A DNA stretch of 64,000 nucleotides, from the NCBI GenBank assembly GCA_049323915.1, contig JBMOPC010000033.1:51629-115628 (forward strand), written 5' to 3'. The position numbers and the translations under genes are program-made. Each line of letters begins with the position of its first letter. Position 1 is the stretch's first letter. Below are positions 1 to 8,018 of this stretch, piece after piece. This stretch comes from BRHc4a sp049323915. GTDB lineage: Bacteria; Bacillota; Desulfotomaculia; Desulfotomaculales; Desulfocucumaceae. A model generated the notes under the pieces. That model made no database searches. It was given only the letters and a program-made list of their open reading frames with translations, and was not told where the DNA came from.

Positions 1-1
1 G

Positions 2-256
2 GTCGGCGACGCGGGGTTTGAAAATCTGAAATTTAAGGGCTCCACCATCAGTTTTGACGAGGCTACACCTTCAGGGGTCATGTACTTTCTGAACAGTAAG
101 TTCCTGGCCCTGCGGTATCATCCCAAAGCCAATTTCAGGACAACGCCGTTCGTAAAGCCGCCCAACCAGCTTGCTAAGGTGGCCCAGGTGCTTTGGATGG
201 GGAACCTGACCGTATCCAACTGCCGTAGGCTCGGCAAGCTCACCAATAAGTCGTAA
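2..256 (+). CDS. Phage major capsid protein, C-terminal part (5' end outside window)
   Basis: An open frame enters from the left edge and stops at TAA 254-256, giving the last 84 residues. The piece contains a 'MYFLNSKFL' stretch and a 'TPFVKPPNQLAKVAQ' / 'WMGNLTVSNCRR' tail, which from memory resembles the C-terminus of tailed-phage major head proteins. It is followed after 14 bases by a small gene with a strong Shine-Dalgarno, then by adaptor and tail genes, as expected at the capsid end of a morphogenesis module. The N-terminal two thirds cannot be judged. Confidence 0.65.
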   Translation, partial: VGDAGFENLKFKGSTISFDEATPSGVMYFLNSKFLALRYHPKANFRTTPFVKPPNQLAKVAQVLWMGNLTVSNCRRLGKLTNKS

Positions 257-270
257 GGAGGATCATACAA

Positions 271-507
271 ATGGCTAAAGGGACAAAGCAAATAATTGAG
301 GGGACAAATCCTGAAGTCGTGTGTGATTATGGTAATGATGTGGTCCTGATAATCCACAATGCTGTACCCACAGATGGCGCTTCCGGAACAGGGGCAGGCG
401 TGGCCGGTCCTGGCAGTCTCTGTATAAATAGGACTGCCGGCAATATCTATATCAATGCCAACACCAAGGCAAGCCCGACCTGGAAACTGGTAACCCGCGC
501 AGCGTAA
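271..507 (+). CDS. Small phage structural protein (head-associated, unknown role)
   Basis: A 78-residue protein that starts at ATG 271 behind an AAGGAGG site. It is rich in Gly, Ala, Thr and Asn. Its C-terminal half ('PGSLCINRTAGNIYIN' then 'SPTWKLV') resembles the short repeat found in phage head-decoration and fibre proteins that reads like a beta-sandwich edge. Its position directly after the capsid gene favours a decoration or head-completion role, but that is inference. A short stem (positions about 517-545, GGGGGGC...GGCCCCCC) follows the gene. Confidence 0.5.
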   Translation: MAKGTKQIIEGTNPEVVCDYGNDVVLIIHNAVPTDGASGTGAGVAGPGSLCINRTAGNIYINANTKASPTWKLVTRAA

Positions 508-567
508 AAGACTATAGGGGGGCTGGGCAAAACCTGGCCCCCCTAATTAAAACGAGGAGGAAAAGCC

Positions 568-768
568 GTGAGAATGGATTTTTATCCCGAGGGTGTGCCG
601 GCACCGGCTAAAAAGCCTAATGTTGATTATATTCCGGCAGAAGAGCCAGAGGTGGTTATTGAAAACGCTCCTTTTTCCGATGGCGTGGAGGATACTGGAC
701 AGGCGGCTGATAAACCACAGCCGGAGCAAAAATATGAAAAACAGGTCAAAAGGGGTAAAGGTAAATGA
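568..768 (+). CDS. Small acidic/basic phage protein, unknown
   Basis: A 66-residue protein with a GTG start at 568 behind an ideal GAGGAGG site. The sequence is low in complexity, rich in Pro, Glu and Lys, probably disordered, and ends in a very basic tail ('KQVKRGKGK'). The stop overlaps the ATG of the next gene by four bases (ATGA), so the two are translationally coupled. I do not recognise a family. Its place between capsid and adaptor suggests a minor head or scaffold-like component. Confidence 0.6.
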   Translation: MRMDFYPEGVPAPAKKPNVDYIPAEEPEVVIENAPFSDGVEDTGQAADKPQPEQKYEKQVKRGKGK

Positions 769-1397
769 ACCTCGGGGATATGCGCTGGCATTTAGAACAA
801 AGATTTGATGATATTCCTGACACGGCAAACTCTAACCGCCTTTTAAATCAGGCTGCTCGGGAGTTATCGGAAAAATTCCAGTGTATTAAAGCAGCCGGGA
901 CCATTGCCACGGTAATAGGGACGATGGAATATGATCTTCCTTCTGACCTAATACCGAAATCCTTAAGAAGAGTCATATGGGACAAGTACCGTCTCTCTTC
1001 CGCGTCGATAGATGACAGGGACTATTGGGAACAGGTTGCAACCAGTGGGACACCTGAGAGGTATTATGTGTGGGGGAGTAAAATAGGGCTGCTTCCCAAA
1101 CCGAGCGCAGTTAAAAACCTTTTGCTATGGTATGCAAAATATCCGGTTGCCATGATAGTAGATACCGATATATCAGAACTACCAGAGGTATTGCACATGC
1201 CTTGCGTTCTTACGGCTGTATACAGGGCGCTGAGTGCAGACGAGGACGATAGGCGCATGGAAGTATTTTCAGAATTAAGATCAATGCTCCAAGAGGCAGA
1301 AGAGAGTCTAAAAGGAGAACAGGCCGAAAGCTTTCTTGTTTATGGTGGAGCCAGCAGGGAAATTTTAATGGGTAGGTTACGCTACCCGTGGGAATAA
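765..1397 (+). CDS. Putative phage head-tail adaptor protein
   Basis: A 210-residue, mostly helical protein. It opens with a helix-rich segment ('LEQRFDDIPDTANSNRLLNQAARELSEKF') and continues with 'YDLPSDLIPKSLRRV' and 'YYVWGSKIGLLPKPS', a pattern common in podovirus-type adaptor (gp4/gp8-like) proteins that sit between portal and tail. The start overlaps the end of the preceding gene. The gene lies between capsid and nozzle-like genes, where adaptors usually lie. Assignment rests on layout and general resemblance, not on a diagnostic motif. Confidence 0.5.
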   Translation: MNLGDMRWHLEQRFDDIPDTANSNRLLNQAARELSEKFQCIKAAGTIATVIGTMEYDLPSDLIPKSLRRVIWDKYRLSSASIDDRDYWEQVATSGTPERYYVWGSKIGLLPKPSAVKNLLLWYAKYPVAMIVDTDISELPEVLHMPCVLTAVYRALSADEDDRRMEVFSELRSMLQEAEESLKGEQAESFLVYGGASREILMGRLRYPWE

Positions 1398-1409
1398 GGG
1401 TGGTGTGAT

Positions 1410-2945
1410 ATGCCAAAGCTTTTAAAACCTTACCTTGACTTCAGGGGCGGTGAAAATGTGGATGCCGCCCCTGATTCATTAGCTGACAATGAGCTAATGG
1501 AAGGTTTAAACTGTGACCTTGATGAGAGGGGAGCAACTTCAAAAAGAAAAGGGACCGCTCCTATAAATGCTGTATCTTATGGGGCAGAGGTGGAGCAGAT
1601 TATCGAATGGCCCCGGAAAGATGGTACTAAGGTGCTTTTAGGCATTGTCGGTGCTACTCTTACAAAAATAGCAGATAATGGAACCAAGACAGATCTGAAA
1701 GTGCTAGATAATAAAGAAATCGGGCACTTTTTTTATGCGGATAAATTTTATTTTACCGGCATGGAAAGTGGTACTAATAAATACTGGGTTTATGACGGAA
1801 CAACCATAAGCGAAGTTACTGCAAATGCCGCAGGTGATAACGACCTCGCACCGATTAAACGGTGCAGAAGGTTTTTGTGGCACACCAAAAGCCAGAGGAT
1901 ATTTGCCGCCAGGGATTCAAGCGACCTGACCGCATTGTATTACAGTGAACCGGGAGACCCGACATATTTTAAGGGCACATCTAAACTGTTTCCAACCACG
2001 GGGGACGGTCCGGTGTATAACCTTTCTCTGTTTGGTGAAGCTATGGCAGTGCTCTATCAAAACTCGATATGGGCATGGAAAGGCGTGTCTCCTGCCACAG
2101 ATGCAGAATGGCTAAAGCTACCCTCTGAATACGGCACGCTGGCGGCTAGAAGCCCAAGATTGACACCTAATAGCCTTACTTTCTTGGGACAAGGCGGGTT
2201 AATCTCAGTGTCATTGGGTATTGTTGATCAGAACATAGTAATGCTTACCGGAGAGGAATTAATTAAAAACCTCGCTGAAAATAAGGTGTCTAAAAAAATT
2301 CGGGCTATAACAAATCCAGGTATTGCCTGTGCAATTTATGACCGCACTAATGACCGATATCTGCTGGCATACGCTGACACAGAGGGGGCAACCAGGAACA
2401 ATAAAGTACTGGTACTCAACTGGAATCTGAAAAGCTTTACAACTTATAGTTCCTGGCAGGTTAACGATTTTTTACAGAGGGCAAACGGGGATATTTTGAT
2501 CGCCACAAACGGGTATATTCTAAAAATCGGTCAGGGTTATAGAGATTTTGACACTGCTACAGGGGGATATAAAGCGATTACCTTCAGAATCAAAACAAAG
2601 CACTGGAATTTAGATTATCCATTTCACACAAAAAAATCTAAACGTTTATTTGTTGCAGCAAAGCAATATGACCTTGAAACAAGCAGTTGTGATTTGACTA
2701 TAAATGCTGACTATGAATCTATTTCGTTTAATTCCATAACACTTGAAGATAGTTTCATATGGGGTGAAATGTGGGGGAATCAATGGGGTTACTCGGACTT
2801 AACGACAAAAGAAATCAAATTTAACAAAAAAGGACAACGTTTTCAAATTACAGTAGAAAACAACAGTATTGACGAACCAATAACGGTATATGGTATGGCG
2901 TTTGAATATAAACTCAAAAAACCGAAAGGAGAGAGGGTATCATAA
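1410..2945 (+). CDS. Putative phage tail nozzle / tail stabilisation protein
   Basis: A 511-residue protein. The N-terminus ('DFRGGENVDAAPDSLADNELMEGLNCDLDERG') followed by a long beta-rich body with repeated aromatic turns resembles the propeller-type nozzle proteins of short-tailed phages (T7 gp12 / P22 gp10 class). It starts at ATG 1410 behind GGGTGGTG, 12 bases after the adaptor stop. Downstream genes are fibre-like. A function in closing the tail tube is inferred from this order. I cannot exclude another tail-hub role. Confidence 0.5.
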   Translation: MPKLLKPYLDFRGGENVDAAPDSLADNELMEGLNCDLDERGATSKRKGTAPINAVSYGAEVEQIIEWPRKDGTKVLLGIVGATLTKIADNGTKTDLKVLDNKEIGHFFYADKFYFTGMESGTNKYWVYDGTTISEVTANAAGDNDLAPIKRCRRFLWHTKSQRIFAARDSSDLTALYYSEPGDPTYFKGTSKLFPTTGDGPVYNLSLFGEAMAVLYQNSIWAWKGVSPATDAEWLKLPSEYGTLAARSPRLTPNSLTFLGQGGLISVSLGIVDQNIVMLTGEELIKNLAENKVSKKIRAITNPGIACAIYDRTNDRYLLAYADTEGATRNNKVLVLNWNLKSFTTYSSWQVNDFLQRANGDILIATNGYILKIGQGYRDFDTATGGYKAITFRIKTKHWNLDYPFHTKKSKRLFVAAKQYDLETSSCDLTINADYESISFNSITLEDSFIWGEMWGNQWGYSDLTTKEIKFNKKGQRFQITVENNSIDEPITVYGMAFEYKLKKPKGERVS

Positions 2946-3031
2946 TCATTGCAAGTCCAGATTAATTTCACCTGATACCTTTCAGCTATAAAAAATTCGG
3001 AATTATTCCTGTAATGGGAGGTGAGGTTTAA

Positions 3032-3955
3032 TTGCCTAAGCCCACTAGAACATTTTCTGCCAATGTAGGTCAAAAATCGATTGGTACTGCTGGGCCTGAC
3101 CAAATAGAAACAGATTTAGATGCAATATGTAAAATGTTTGACCCTTTACAGCCGGGGGGCGGTATTGGCACCGAAAACCTTCAGGACGGGGCGGCCACTG
3201 ATAATATAATTGGCAACCGCACCGTTGACCAAACTCTTGCCGGCGGAGCCAACACCGGGACACCGACCCAGTTGCTGTCCTGGATTGTTAAGCAGATATT
3301 TGCACTGAAAGGCAACGTTGCGAATTGGTGGGACTCTGCAGTCTCATCAATCAGTGGTATATGGTCAAAGTTCAACGCCACCACAGGTCACGCCCACGAT
3401 GGCACTGCCGATAATGGAGCTACCATAAGCCACGCCAATCTGAGTGACAAAGGAACCCTGACCCATGCCCAACTGGACACCAAGTTTGATGCAGTCTCTG
3501 GTCATGCGCATACTGGCGCAGGAGGGGGAGTCCAGATTGACCATGTTAACCTTGCCAACAAGGGGACGAATACCCACGCCCAAATTGATACTCATATCGC
3601 GGCCCCTGCCCCTCACTCAGGTCACGAAACCCCTGCCGGAGCCCAGGCGAAGGTGGATATCCATGAGGCTAAAACCAACAATCCACACAGCACCACTGCG
3701 ACGCAGGTGGGTGCGTTGGTTTCTATCGATCAGATATCTAATCCCGGTGGGGATGTGGATTTAATTGCAGGCACTGGGATACAGATAGTCCGTGATGCTG
3801 TGGGTAAAACCATTACTTTTAATGCCACAGGTGAGGCTATACCGGGGCCACATACGCATACTTCAGGCGAAGTGTTAGTGACCTATTTTAACAATGAAGA
3901 CCTTGATACAGTTATGAAACGGATTAACAGAAGAAATATAGCGGGGGTGTATTAA
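3032..3955 (+). CDS. Phage fibre/collar-like repeat protein
   Basis: A 307-residue protein that starts with TTG at 3032 after GGGAGGTGAGG. Residues about 115-230 contain imperfect repeats around histidine pairs ('SGHAH', 'THAQL', 'DHVNLANKGTNTHAQID', 'NPHSTTATQVGA'). Such repeats are typical of trimeric phage tail-fibre shafts, where His/Asn/Thr-rich turns line the fibre axis. The C-terminal 'VLVTYFNNEDLDTVMKRIN' could be a bundle or attachment segment. It belongs to the run of fibre-like genes from 3.0 to 5.7 kb. Confidence 0.6.
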   Translation: MPKPTRTFSANVGQKSIGTAGPDQIETDLDAICKMFDPLQPGGGIGTENLQDGAATDNIIGNRTVDQTLAGGANTGTPTQLLSWIVKQIFALKGNVANWWDSAVSSISGIWSKFNATTGHAHDGTADNGATISHANLSDKGTLTHAQLDTKFDAVSGHAHTGAGGGVQIDHVNLANKGTNTHAQIDTHIAAPAPHSGHETPAGAQAKVDIHEAKTNNPHSTTATQVGALVSIDQISNPGGDVDLIAGTGIQIVRDAVGKTITFNATGEAIPGPHTHTSGEVLVTYFNNEDLDTVMKRINRRNIAGVY

Positions 3956-3956
3956 T

Positions 3957-4262
3957 ATGCCGGATACCTTAAAAAGAATTTATACCGGGACTTTAGGAGC
4001 TGTATCGGCTGACCTGTACACAGTGCCCGTGTCTACAAAAACTATAATCACCGAAGTTGTTCTGGCAAACAAGACTGCTGGCGCTGTGGCGGCAACGGTG
4101 ATGATTGGAACAGAAAATATTGTCCCTGGCAAAAACGTCCCCGCTAATGATGCGCTTGTCGTAAAACTCCATACCGTAATGGAAGCCGGTGAAATCATCA
4201 AAGGCTTGGCGGGAAGCGGAAGTGCTATCGATTGTCGTATCAGCGGGGTGGAGGTGGTTTAA
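3957..4262 (+). CDS. Small phage virion protein (fibre-associated, unknown)
   Basis: A 101-residue beta-rich protein. It begins one base after the preceding stop and its stop overlaps the ATG of the next gene (TAATG), so it is tightly coupled to both. Motifs such as 'LYTVPVSTKTIITEVVLANKT' and 'NVPANDALVVKLHTVMEAGEIIKG' resemble small virion proteins that cap or decorate fibres in Firmicute phages. This is recalled similarity only. No catalytic residues are visible. Confidence 0.5.
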   Translation: MPDTLKRIYTGTLGAVSADLYTVPVSTKTIITEVVLANKTAGAVAATVMIGTENIVPGKNVPANDALVVKLHTVMEAGEIIKGLAGSGSAIDCRISGVEVV

Positions 4263-5062
4263 TGCCTACCTTAAAAACTTTGGAGGAACAGTTCTCTCTT
4301 GAAGGAGGTAAAAAACCCACAGGTAATGCTGTTGAAACTGATGTCTTGGCAACTAAAACTTTCAGCAATGCTGGTGGTATAGATAAAACAGGCACAATGA
4401 TAAATAATGGCGCAGTAACTATAACACCGGGAGCTTCAAACCAGGTGATACCTGCTGGACACCATAATGGATTGGGCGTTGTTAATGCCGTGACATTTGA
4501 CGCTTCAAAAGTATTATCTGGAACCACAATAGCTGGTACAGCCGGTACGATGGTTAATCGCGGTGCAGTCAGTATTACACCTGGAACTGTTAACCAACAG
4601 ATAGCCCAGGGATATCATGATGGTGGTGGAGTGGTTTTAGGTGACGTTGACCTTGTGGCATCAAATATTAAGAGTGGGGTTAATATATTTGGTGTTGTTG
4701 GCAATGTTCAAGCACGTGGTTATGCAACCGGTACAGGGTCATTTGTAGATAATGGGTATGGTAATTTTAAAGCTATTGTAAGCGGTTTATCATTTACACC
4801 TACAATGGCTGTGATTAAATGGTACTCATCAAACTGTAGTAGCGATATAGGTAAAGCATATAATCCTCATAGTGTTTATGTAGCAAGAGCTAGTTATAAA
4901 GGACAATCAAATGGAAATGTGGATACAAGTGGAGCAAGTCCAGCAGATACATTTGATTGGAATTTTGTAAGTGGAGGTTTTGATACATTAGCAAAACCTA
5001 ATACGGCATGGAATTGTGCGCCCAGTGTAGGAACATCATTTAGTTGGTCGGCTTGGGCATAG
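4262..5062 (+). CDS. Phage tail-fibre protein with tandem repeats
   Basis: A 266-residue protein. I place the start at ATG 4262, overlapping the previous stop and preceded by GGTGGAGGTGG; the longer reading from a TTG at 4232 would bury that ribosome site in the coding region. Two clear repeats of about 50 residues ('NGAVTITPGASNQVIPAGHHNG', 'RGAVSITPGTVNQQIAQGYHDG') precede a 'DLVASNIKSGVNIFGVVGN' segment, then a different C-terminal domain rich in Ser, Asn and Trp that may be the receptor-binding tip. Repeat type and neighbourhood support fibre identity. Confidence 0.65.
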   Translation: MPTLKTLEEQFSLEGGKKPTGNAVETDVLATKTFSNAGGIDKTGTMINNGAVTITPGASNQVIPAGHHNGLGVVNAVTFDASKVLSGTTIAGTAGTMVNRGAVSITPGTVNQQIAQGYHDGGGVVLGDVDLVASNIKSGVNIFGVVGNVQARGYATGTGSFVDNGYGNFKAIVSGLSFTPTMAVIKWYSSNCSSDIGKAYNPHSVYVARASYKGQSNGNVDTSGASPADTFDWNFVSGGFDTLAKPNTAWNCAPSVGTSFSWSAWA

Positions 5063-5073
5063 GAGGGGTGAAG

Positions 5074-5577
5074 ATGGAAATTGGAAGAAGGGTGTTTTAC
5101 GACAAGGATACCGGGGTAATACTTGCAGCCACAGCAGAACGTAAAGGTGATGTTGTTGAGACAAGTATTATGGATGATATGAGAATATTTCTACCAAATA
5201 CTCCACCGGAAGAGGTTGAGTGTATTGAATTACAGTATGGGGAGCTTAACGACCAAATCGTGGAAAAACATGATTGGTTTGTAGATTTAGCAAATAAGCA
5301 AATTAAAATTATTCCAAGAATACGTATTCAAGTTGTACCTGAGCAAATACCTCCTGATGGTATGACTGATGCTGTTGCGACAGTTACTCTGCCGTATGGG
5401 ATATTAGAAGGGCAGATTATTTTTAAGATTAATGATTCCCCTCCTGTAGCAATTGATGTTGTTGAAGGTTCAGCCATTTTTCGATTTAATACTACTATTG
5501 CTGGTGCGTATTACGTAACGGCAACATCCAACATAAATGGCAGTGTTGTCGCGAAGGTGGTGGTGGTTAATGCCTAA
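5074..5577 (+). CDS. Phage protein with Ig-like C-terminal domain
   Basis: A 167-residue protein starting at ATG 5074 after GGAGGGGTGAAG. A short N-terminal domain ('FYDKDTGVILAATAERKGDVVET') comes first. Residues about 85-167 look like a bacterial Ig-like sandwich: a Pro-Asp linker, alternating beta strands and a final 'GAYYVTATSNINGSVVAKVVVVNA' strand. Ig-like domains on fibres often help weak surface binding. The end overlaps the following small gene by 8 bases. The exact role is unknown. Confidence 0.55.
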   Translation: MEIGRRVFYDKDTGVILAATAERKGDVVETSIMDDMRIFLPNTPPEEVECIELQYGELNDQIVEKHDWFVDLANKQIKIIPRIRIQVVPEQIPPDGMTDAVATVTLPYGILEGQIIFKINDSPPVAIDVVEGSAIFRFNTTIAGAYYVTATSNINGSVVAKVVVVNA

Positions 5578-5722
5578 TTATGAGTATGATGGAGTAAAGC
5601 TGAAAATAAGGCCCAATCAGGAAGAAGTAATAAAGGATAAAGCAAAAAGAGAGGGATTAAACAAATTAACAATTCAGGAGAAGGATGTTTTGCTAAAAGC
5701 ATTTTTAAAAGAATTAAAATAG
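5570..5722 (+). CDS. Small phage protein, unknown
   Basis: A 50-residue Lys/Glu-rich protein from ATG 5570, set behind AAGGTGGTGGTGG inside the end of the preceding gene (8-base overlap). The upstream in-frame ATG at 5537 lacks a ribosome site. The short basic helix ('QEEVIKDKAKREGLNKLTIQEKDVLLKAFLKELK') suggests a helical accessory protein. Such short ORFs often follow fibre genes in Firmicute phages. No known family is recognised. Confidence 0.5.
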   Translation: MPNYEYDGVKLKIRPNQEEVIKDKAKREGLNKLTIQEKDVLLKAFLKELK

Positions 5723-5740
5723 CAGTGGACTGTCGGTTTT

Positions 5741-5923
5741 ATGTTTTTGACTGTGGAGTGTAATGAGGTTGAAACGCAAATTAACATTTTGGGTGGTCAG
5801 GGCAGTTTCAACTTTTCAGCAAATGAGCCAGGAACTAAATATCTTTTCATAAAAGATTATAGCGAGGGTTACTTTATGAGTTTAGAGTTGTTTGTAGTAG
5901 AGGGGTCGACCGGGGCGGTTTAA
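5741..5923 (+). CDS. Doubtful small phage ORF
   Basis: A 60-residue reading frame with no convincing Shine-Dalgarno before ATG 5741. The content ('NILGGQGSFNFSANEPGTKYLF') is beta-like and could be a stray piece of an Ig-like or fibre domain, left by recombination in this variable region. Treat it as possible coding or as a fragment. The bases 5924-6016 after it hold only the upstream region of the next gene. Confidence 0.3.
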   Translation: MFLTVECNEVETQINILGGQGSFNFSANEPGTKYLFIKDYSEGYFMSLELFVVEGSTGAV

Positions 5924-6016
5924 TTGAAGGTCAAATGTGCAGCAACTGCTCCACCTTGTGGCAGGAATTACCTTCCCTCTGTTGAATAGAAATAACCTCA
6001 AAAGGGGGAGATTTCC

Positions 6017-6691
6017 ATGAGAAAAAGACATATAATTCTGCTCATTGCCCTAGCATTCCTCATTGGAACATTGGCCGGCGGAGTTGCCTGGGCCGAGATT
6101 ACCAACTCGGAACTAAATAACCTGTTTTGGGTGTACGTGAACGGGAAGGAGTTAAAGTCCGATCCTCCGCCCAAGATAATTGATGGCAGGATTTATGTCC
6201 CCCTTCGGGCTGTGTCCGAGTATATGGGGGCCACGGTGGGGTGGGACCAGGGGATAAATACGGCCTATATAGCAGGGTATGTGGACCCGATGGACATTCC
6301 CATAGAAGGACCGAAAGATTTTAAAAAAGCTATGCATGATGCCATGGTCCTGCTTCGTGACAAAGACCCGGAGGCTTACCGGTTGGTGGGCAGGTACATA
6401 CGGAGAATCGTGCAGGATGATGTGGGAAAGCCAACTGCCGAACCGCTAAGAATGTTACTGCATGTACCAAAAAAGAATTTTGATTCGAGCTATATTTACT
6501 GGTGGGCTGGAACTTTGGCACACGAGGCAAAGCATGGGGAGCAGTGTTATTCCGGCAGAAAATATACGCGTGAGCAAATGGAGATGGAAGCCGGGAAGTA
6601 TGGGTTACAGGTTTTAATTAACATCAAGGCGCCAAAAGAGGATATAAGCATTATGGAAAACATGCTAAAAACAAAATGGTGGAACGATTGA
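6017..6691 (+). CDS. Prophage-encoded secreted protein: stalk domain plus zincin-like (HEAKH) domain
   Basis: A 224-residue protein behind AAAGGGGGAG. Residues 1-27 form a classical signal peptide (RKRH, hydrophobic core, 'AWA'). Residues about 38-88 match the copper-amine-oxidase N-terminal type 'stalk' domain ('VYVNGKELKSD', 'DGRIYVPLRAVSEYMGATVGWD'). Residues 105-220 form a helical domain with 'HEAKH' (His169, Glu170, His173) and an acidic stretch ending in Glu191. That is the HExxH plus downstream Glu layout of gluzincin metallopeptidases. Activity is inferred. It looks like a cargo gene inserted between fibre and internal-protein genes, with its own terminator. Confidence 0.65.
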   Translation: MRKRHIILLIALAFLIGTLAGGVAWAEITNSELNNLFWVYVNGKELKSDPPPKIIDGRIYVPLRAVSEYMGATVGWDQGINTAYIAGYVDPMDIPIEGPKDFKKAMHDAMVLLRDKDPEAYRLVGRYIRRIVQDDVGKPTAEPLRMLLHVPKKNFDSSYIYWWAGTLAHEAKHGEQCYSGRKYTREQMEMEAGKYGLQVLINIKAPKEDISIMENMLKTKWWND

Positions 6692-6705
6692 CGTAGTGAC
6701 TGCAG

Positions 6706-6727
6706 ACACCCGAAAGGGTGTTTTTTA
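6706..6727 (+). terminator. Intrinsic terminator after the secreted zincin-like gene
   Basis: A 6-bp stem (ACACCC/GGGTGT) closes a GAAA tetraloop and is followed by a T run, 15 bases after the stop codon at 6691. It would end a transcript from the fibre region or from the cargo gene alone. Confidence 0.75.
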
Positions 6728-6750
6728 TTGGTCGAAAGGAGGTTGTTTAA

Positions 6751-8004
6751 TTGGCGGTAAGCAGCTTAAATTCTGATTGGACAAAAAATTACGGCAATCA
6801 AATGGTTTCCTTCAAAACTGCTACCCCAACCGTTAGTCAGGCCGTTGCTGCTACAGCCAGCCGCGGTGGTTCATCTGGTGGAGGTGGTGGCTCCAGCTAC
6901 AATCAGCACCTTGGGTATTTTGGGAGTCCTCAAGCTTATGCAGACGCTATAAATCAAAAAGAATCGGTAGGCATGACCCTGGATGACCCTGCGGCTGCGG
7001 CTGCTTTTAAGTGGGACTATCCGCAATACTTTGGGAATTCAGATAACCGCCCCACTGATCTACTAAGCCAAGCCTTACAAGGAACCAACATGGATATGGG
7101 CAGTATATTTGAGCAGATCAAAGGGTATTTCCCAACAGTACAAATGCCTCCTACTCTAAGCTTTGTAGAGGCCCAGGCCAGGGCGAAAGGGCAGCTTGAC
7201 CCACTCTATGACGACACGTTAAAAAAGACATTGGAAGCGGTCGATGAGAGTAATATAAGGCGGGGATTCTTTGGACAAATGCCGGGAGCCGCTTTAAGCC
7301 GTTCCACTGCCGCGGACATCGAGAATAGGCGCATAGGGGCAATAAATTCCCTTGCTAATAACCTGGTGGGTAAGTCGGAATCAGACGCCAAGGCACAGCA
7401 GCAAATAGCTTTGCAGCAGCAACAACACCAAGCCAACCTGCTTATGGATGCTTTCAAAACAGCCCAGCAGCAGAAACAAAACAACATTTCCAATCTGCTC
7501 GCCATTTTAAACTACCGAGACGGGCGGGATGATAAACAATATGGCAGAACATACCAGGCCGGCCGGGATGCGGTGAGCGACGAACAATGGAATAAAACCT
7601 TCGGCCTGACCCAGTCTAAATGGGACTCCTCACCGGAAGCCCAGGACTGGTATTTACCGCTAACAAAAGAGGGTATGCAGGCTGATATTGCAGCAAAAAA
7701 CAGGTCGAACACGGGAGGAAGTACATCTAAGCCAACATATACCGAGAAGGTTAACAACTCGGTTGCGGACGCTTACGACGCTGTAGACAATGCATTGGCT
7801 GCCGGACATTCAGCTGACCAAGTAGTGGCAAATATTCAGGCACAGACAGCAAACCTTGTCAGGCAGGGTGTAGACCCTCAAAAGGTAATTGACTATGCCT
7901 ACAGCAGGGCTGGGGCCTATACACAGCCGGCCCAGGATGAAAGCTGGTATACAAGCCTTGATAGAAAGCTGGGAGGATGGTTGCCGGGAGGCATCCCGAG
8001 ATAA
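6751..8004 (+). CDS. Putative phage internal virion / ejection protein
   Basis: A 417-residue protein with a TTG start at 6751 after AAAGGAGG. It has a Gly/Ser-rich N-terminal linker near residues 38-50, helical segments, and a Gln-rich coiled-coil stretch around residues 205-250 ('AKAQQQIALQQQQHQ'). No signal peptide and no enzyme motif is seen. Ala/Gln-rich helical proteins directly before a giant internal protein match the layout of DNA-ejection proteins of short-tailed phages (P22 gp7/gp20/gp16, T7 gp14-16). The function is inferred from that arrangement. Confidence 0.45.
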   Translation: MAVSSLNSDWTKNYGNQMVSFKTATPTVSQAVAATASRGGSSGGGGGSSYNQHLGYFGSPQAYADAINQKESVGMTLDDPAAAAAFKWDYPQYFGNSDNRPTDLLSQALQGTNMDMGSIFEQIKGYFPTVQMPPTLSFVEAQARAKGQLDPLYDDTLKKTLEAVDESNIRRGFFGQMPGAALSRSTAADIENRRIGAINSLANNLVGKSESDAKAQQQIALQQQQHQANLLMDAFKTAQQQKQNNISNLLAILNYRDGRDDKQYGRTYQAGRDAVSDEQWNKTFGLTQSKWDSSPEAQDWYLPLTKEGMQADIAAKNRSNTGGSTSKPTYTEKVNNSVADAYDAVDNALAAGHSADQVVANIQAQTANLVRQGVDPQKVIDYAYSRAGAYTQPAQDESWYTSLDRKLGGWLPGGIPR

Positions 8005-8018
8005 GGGGGTGAAGCAAT

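Noticed and set aside
7380..7500. CAG-rich repeat as a possible satellite
   Set aside because: It encodes the Gln-rich coiled coil of the phage internal protein.
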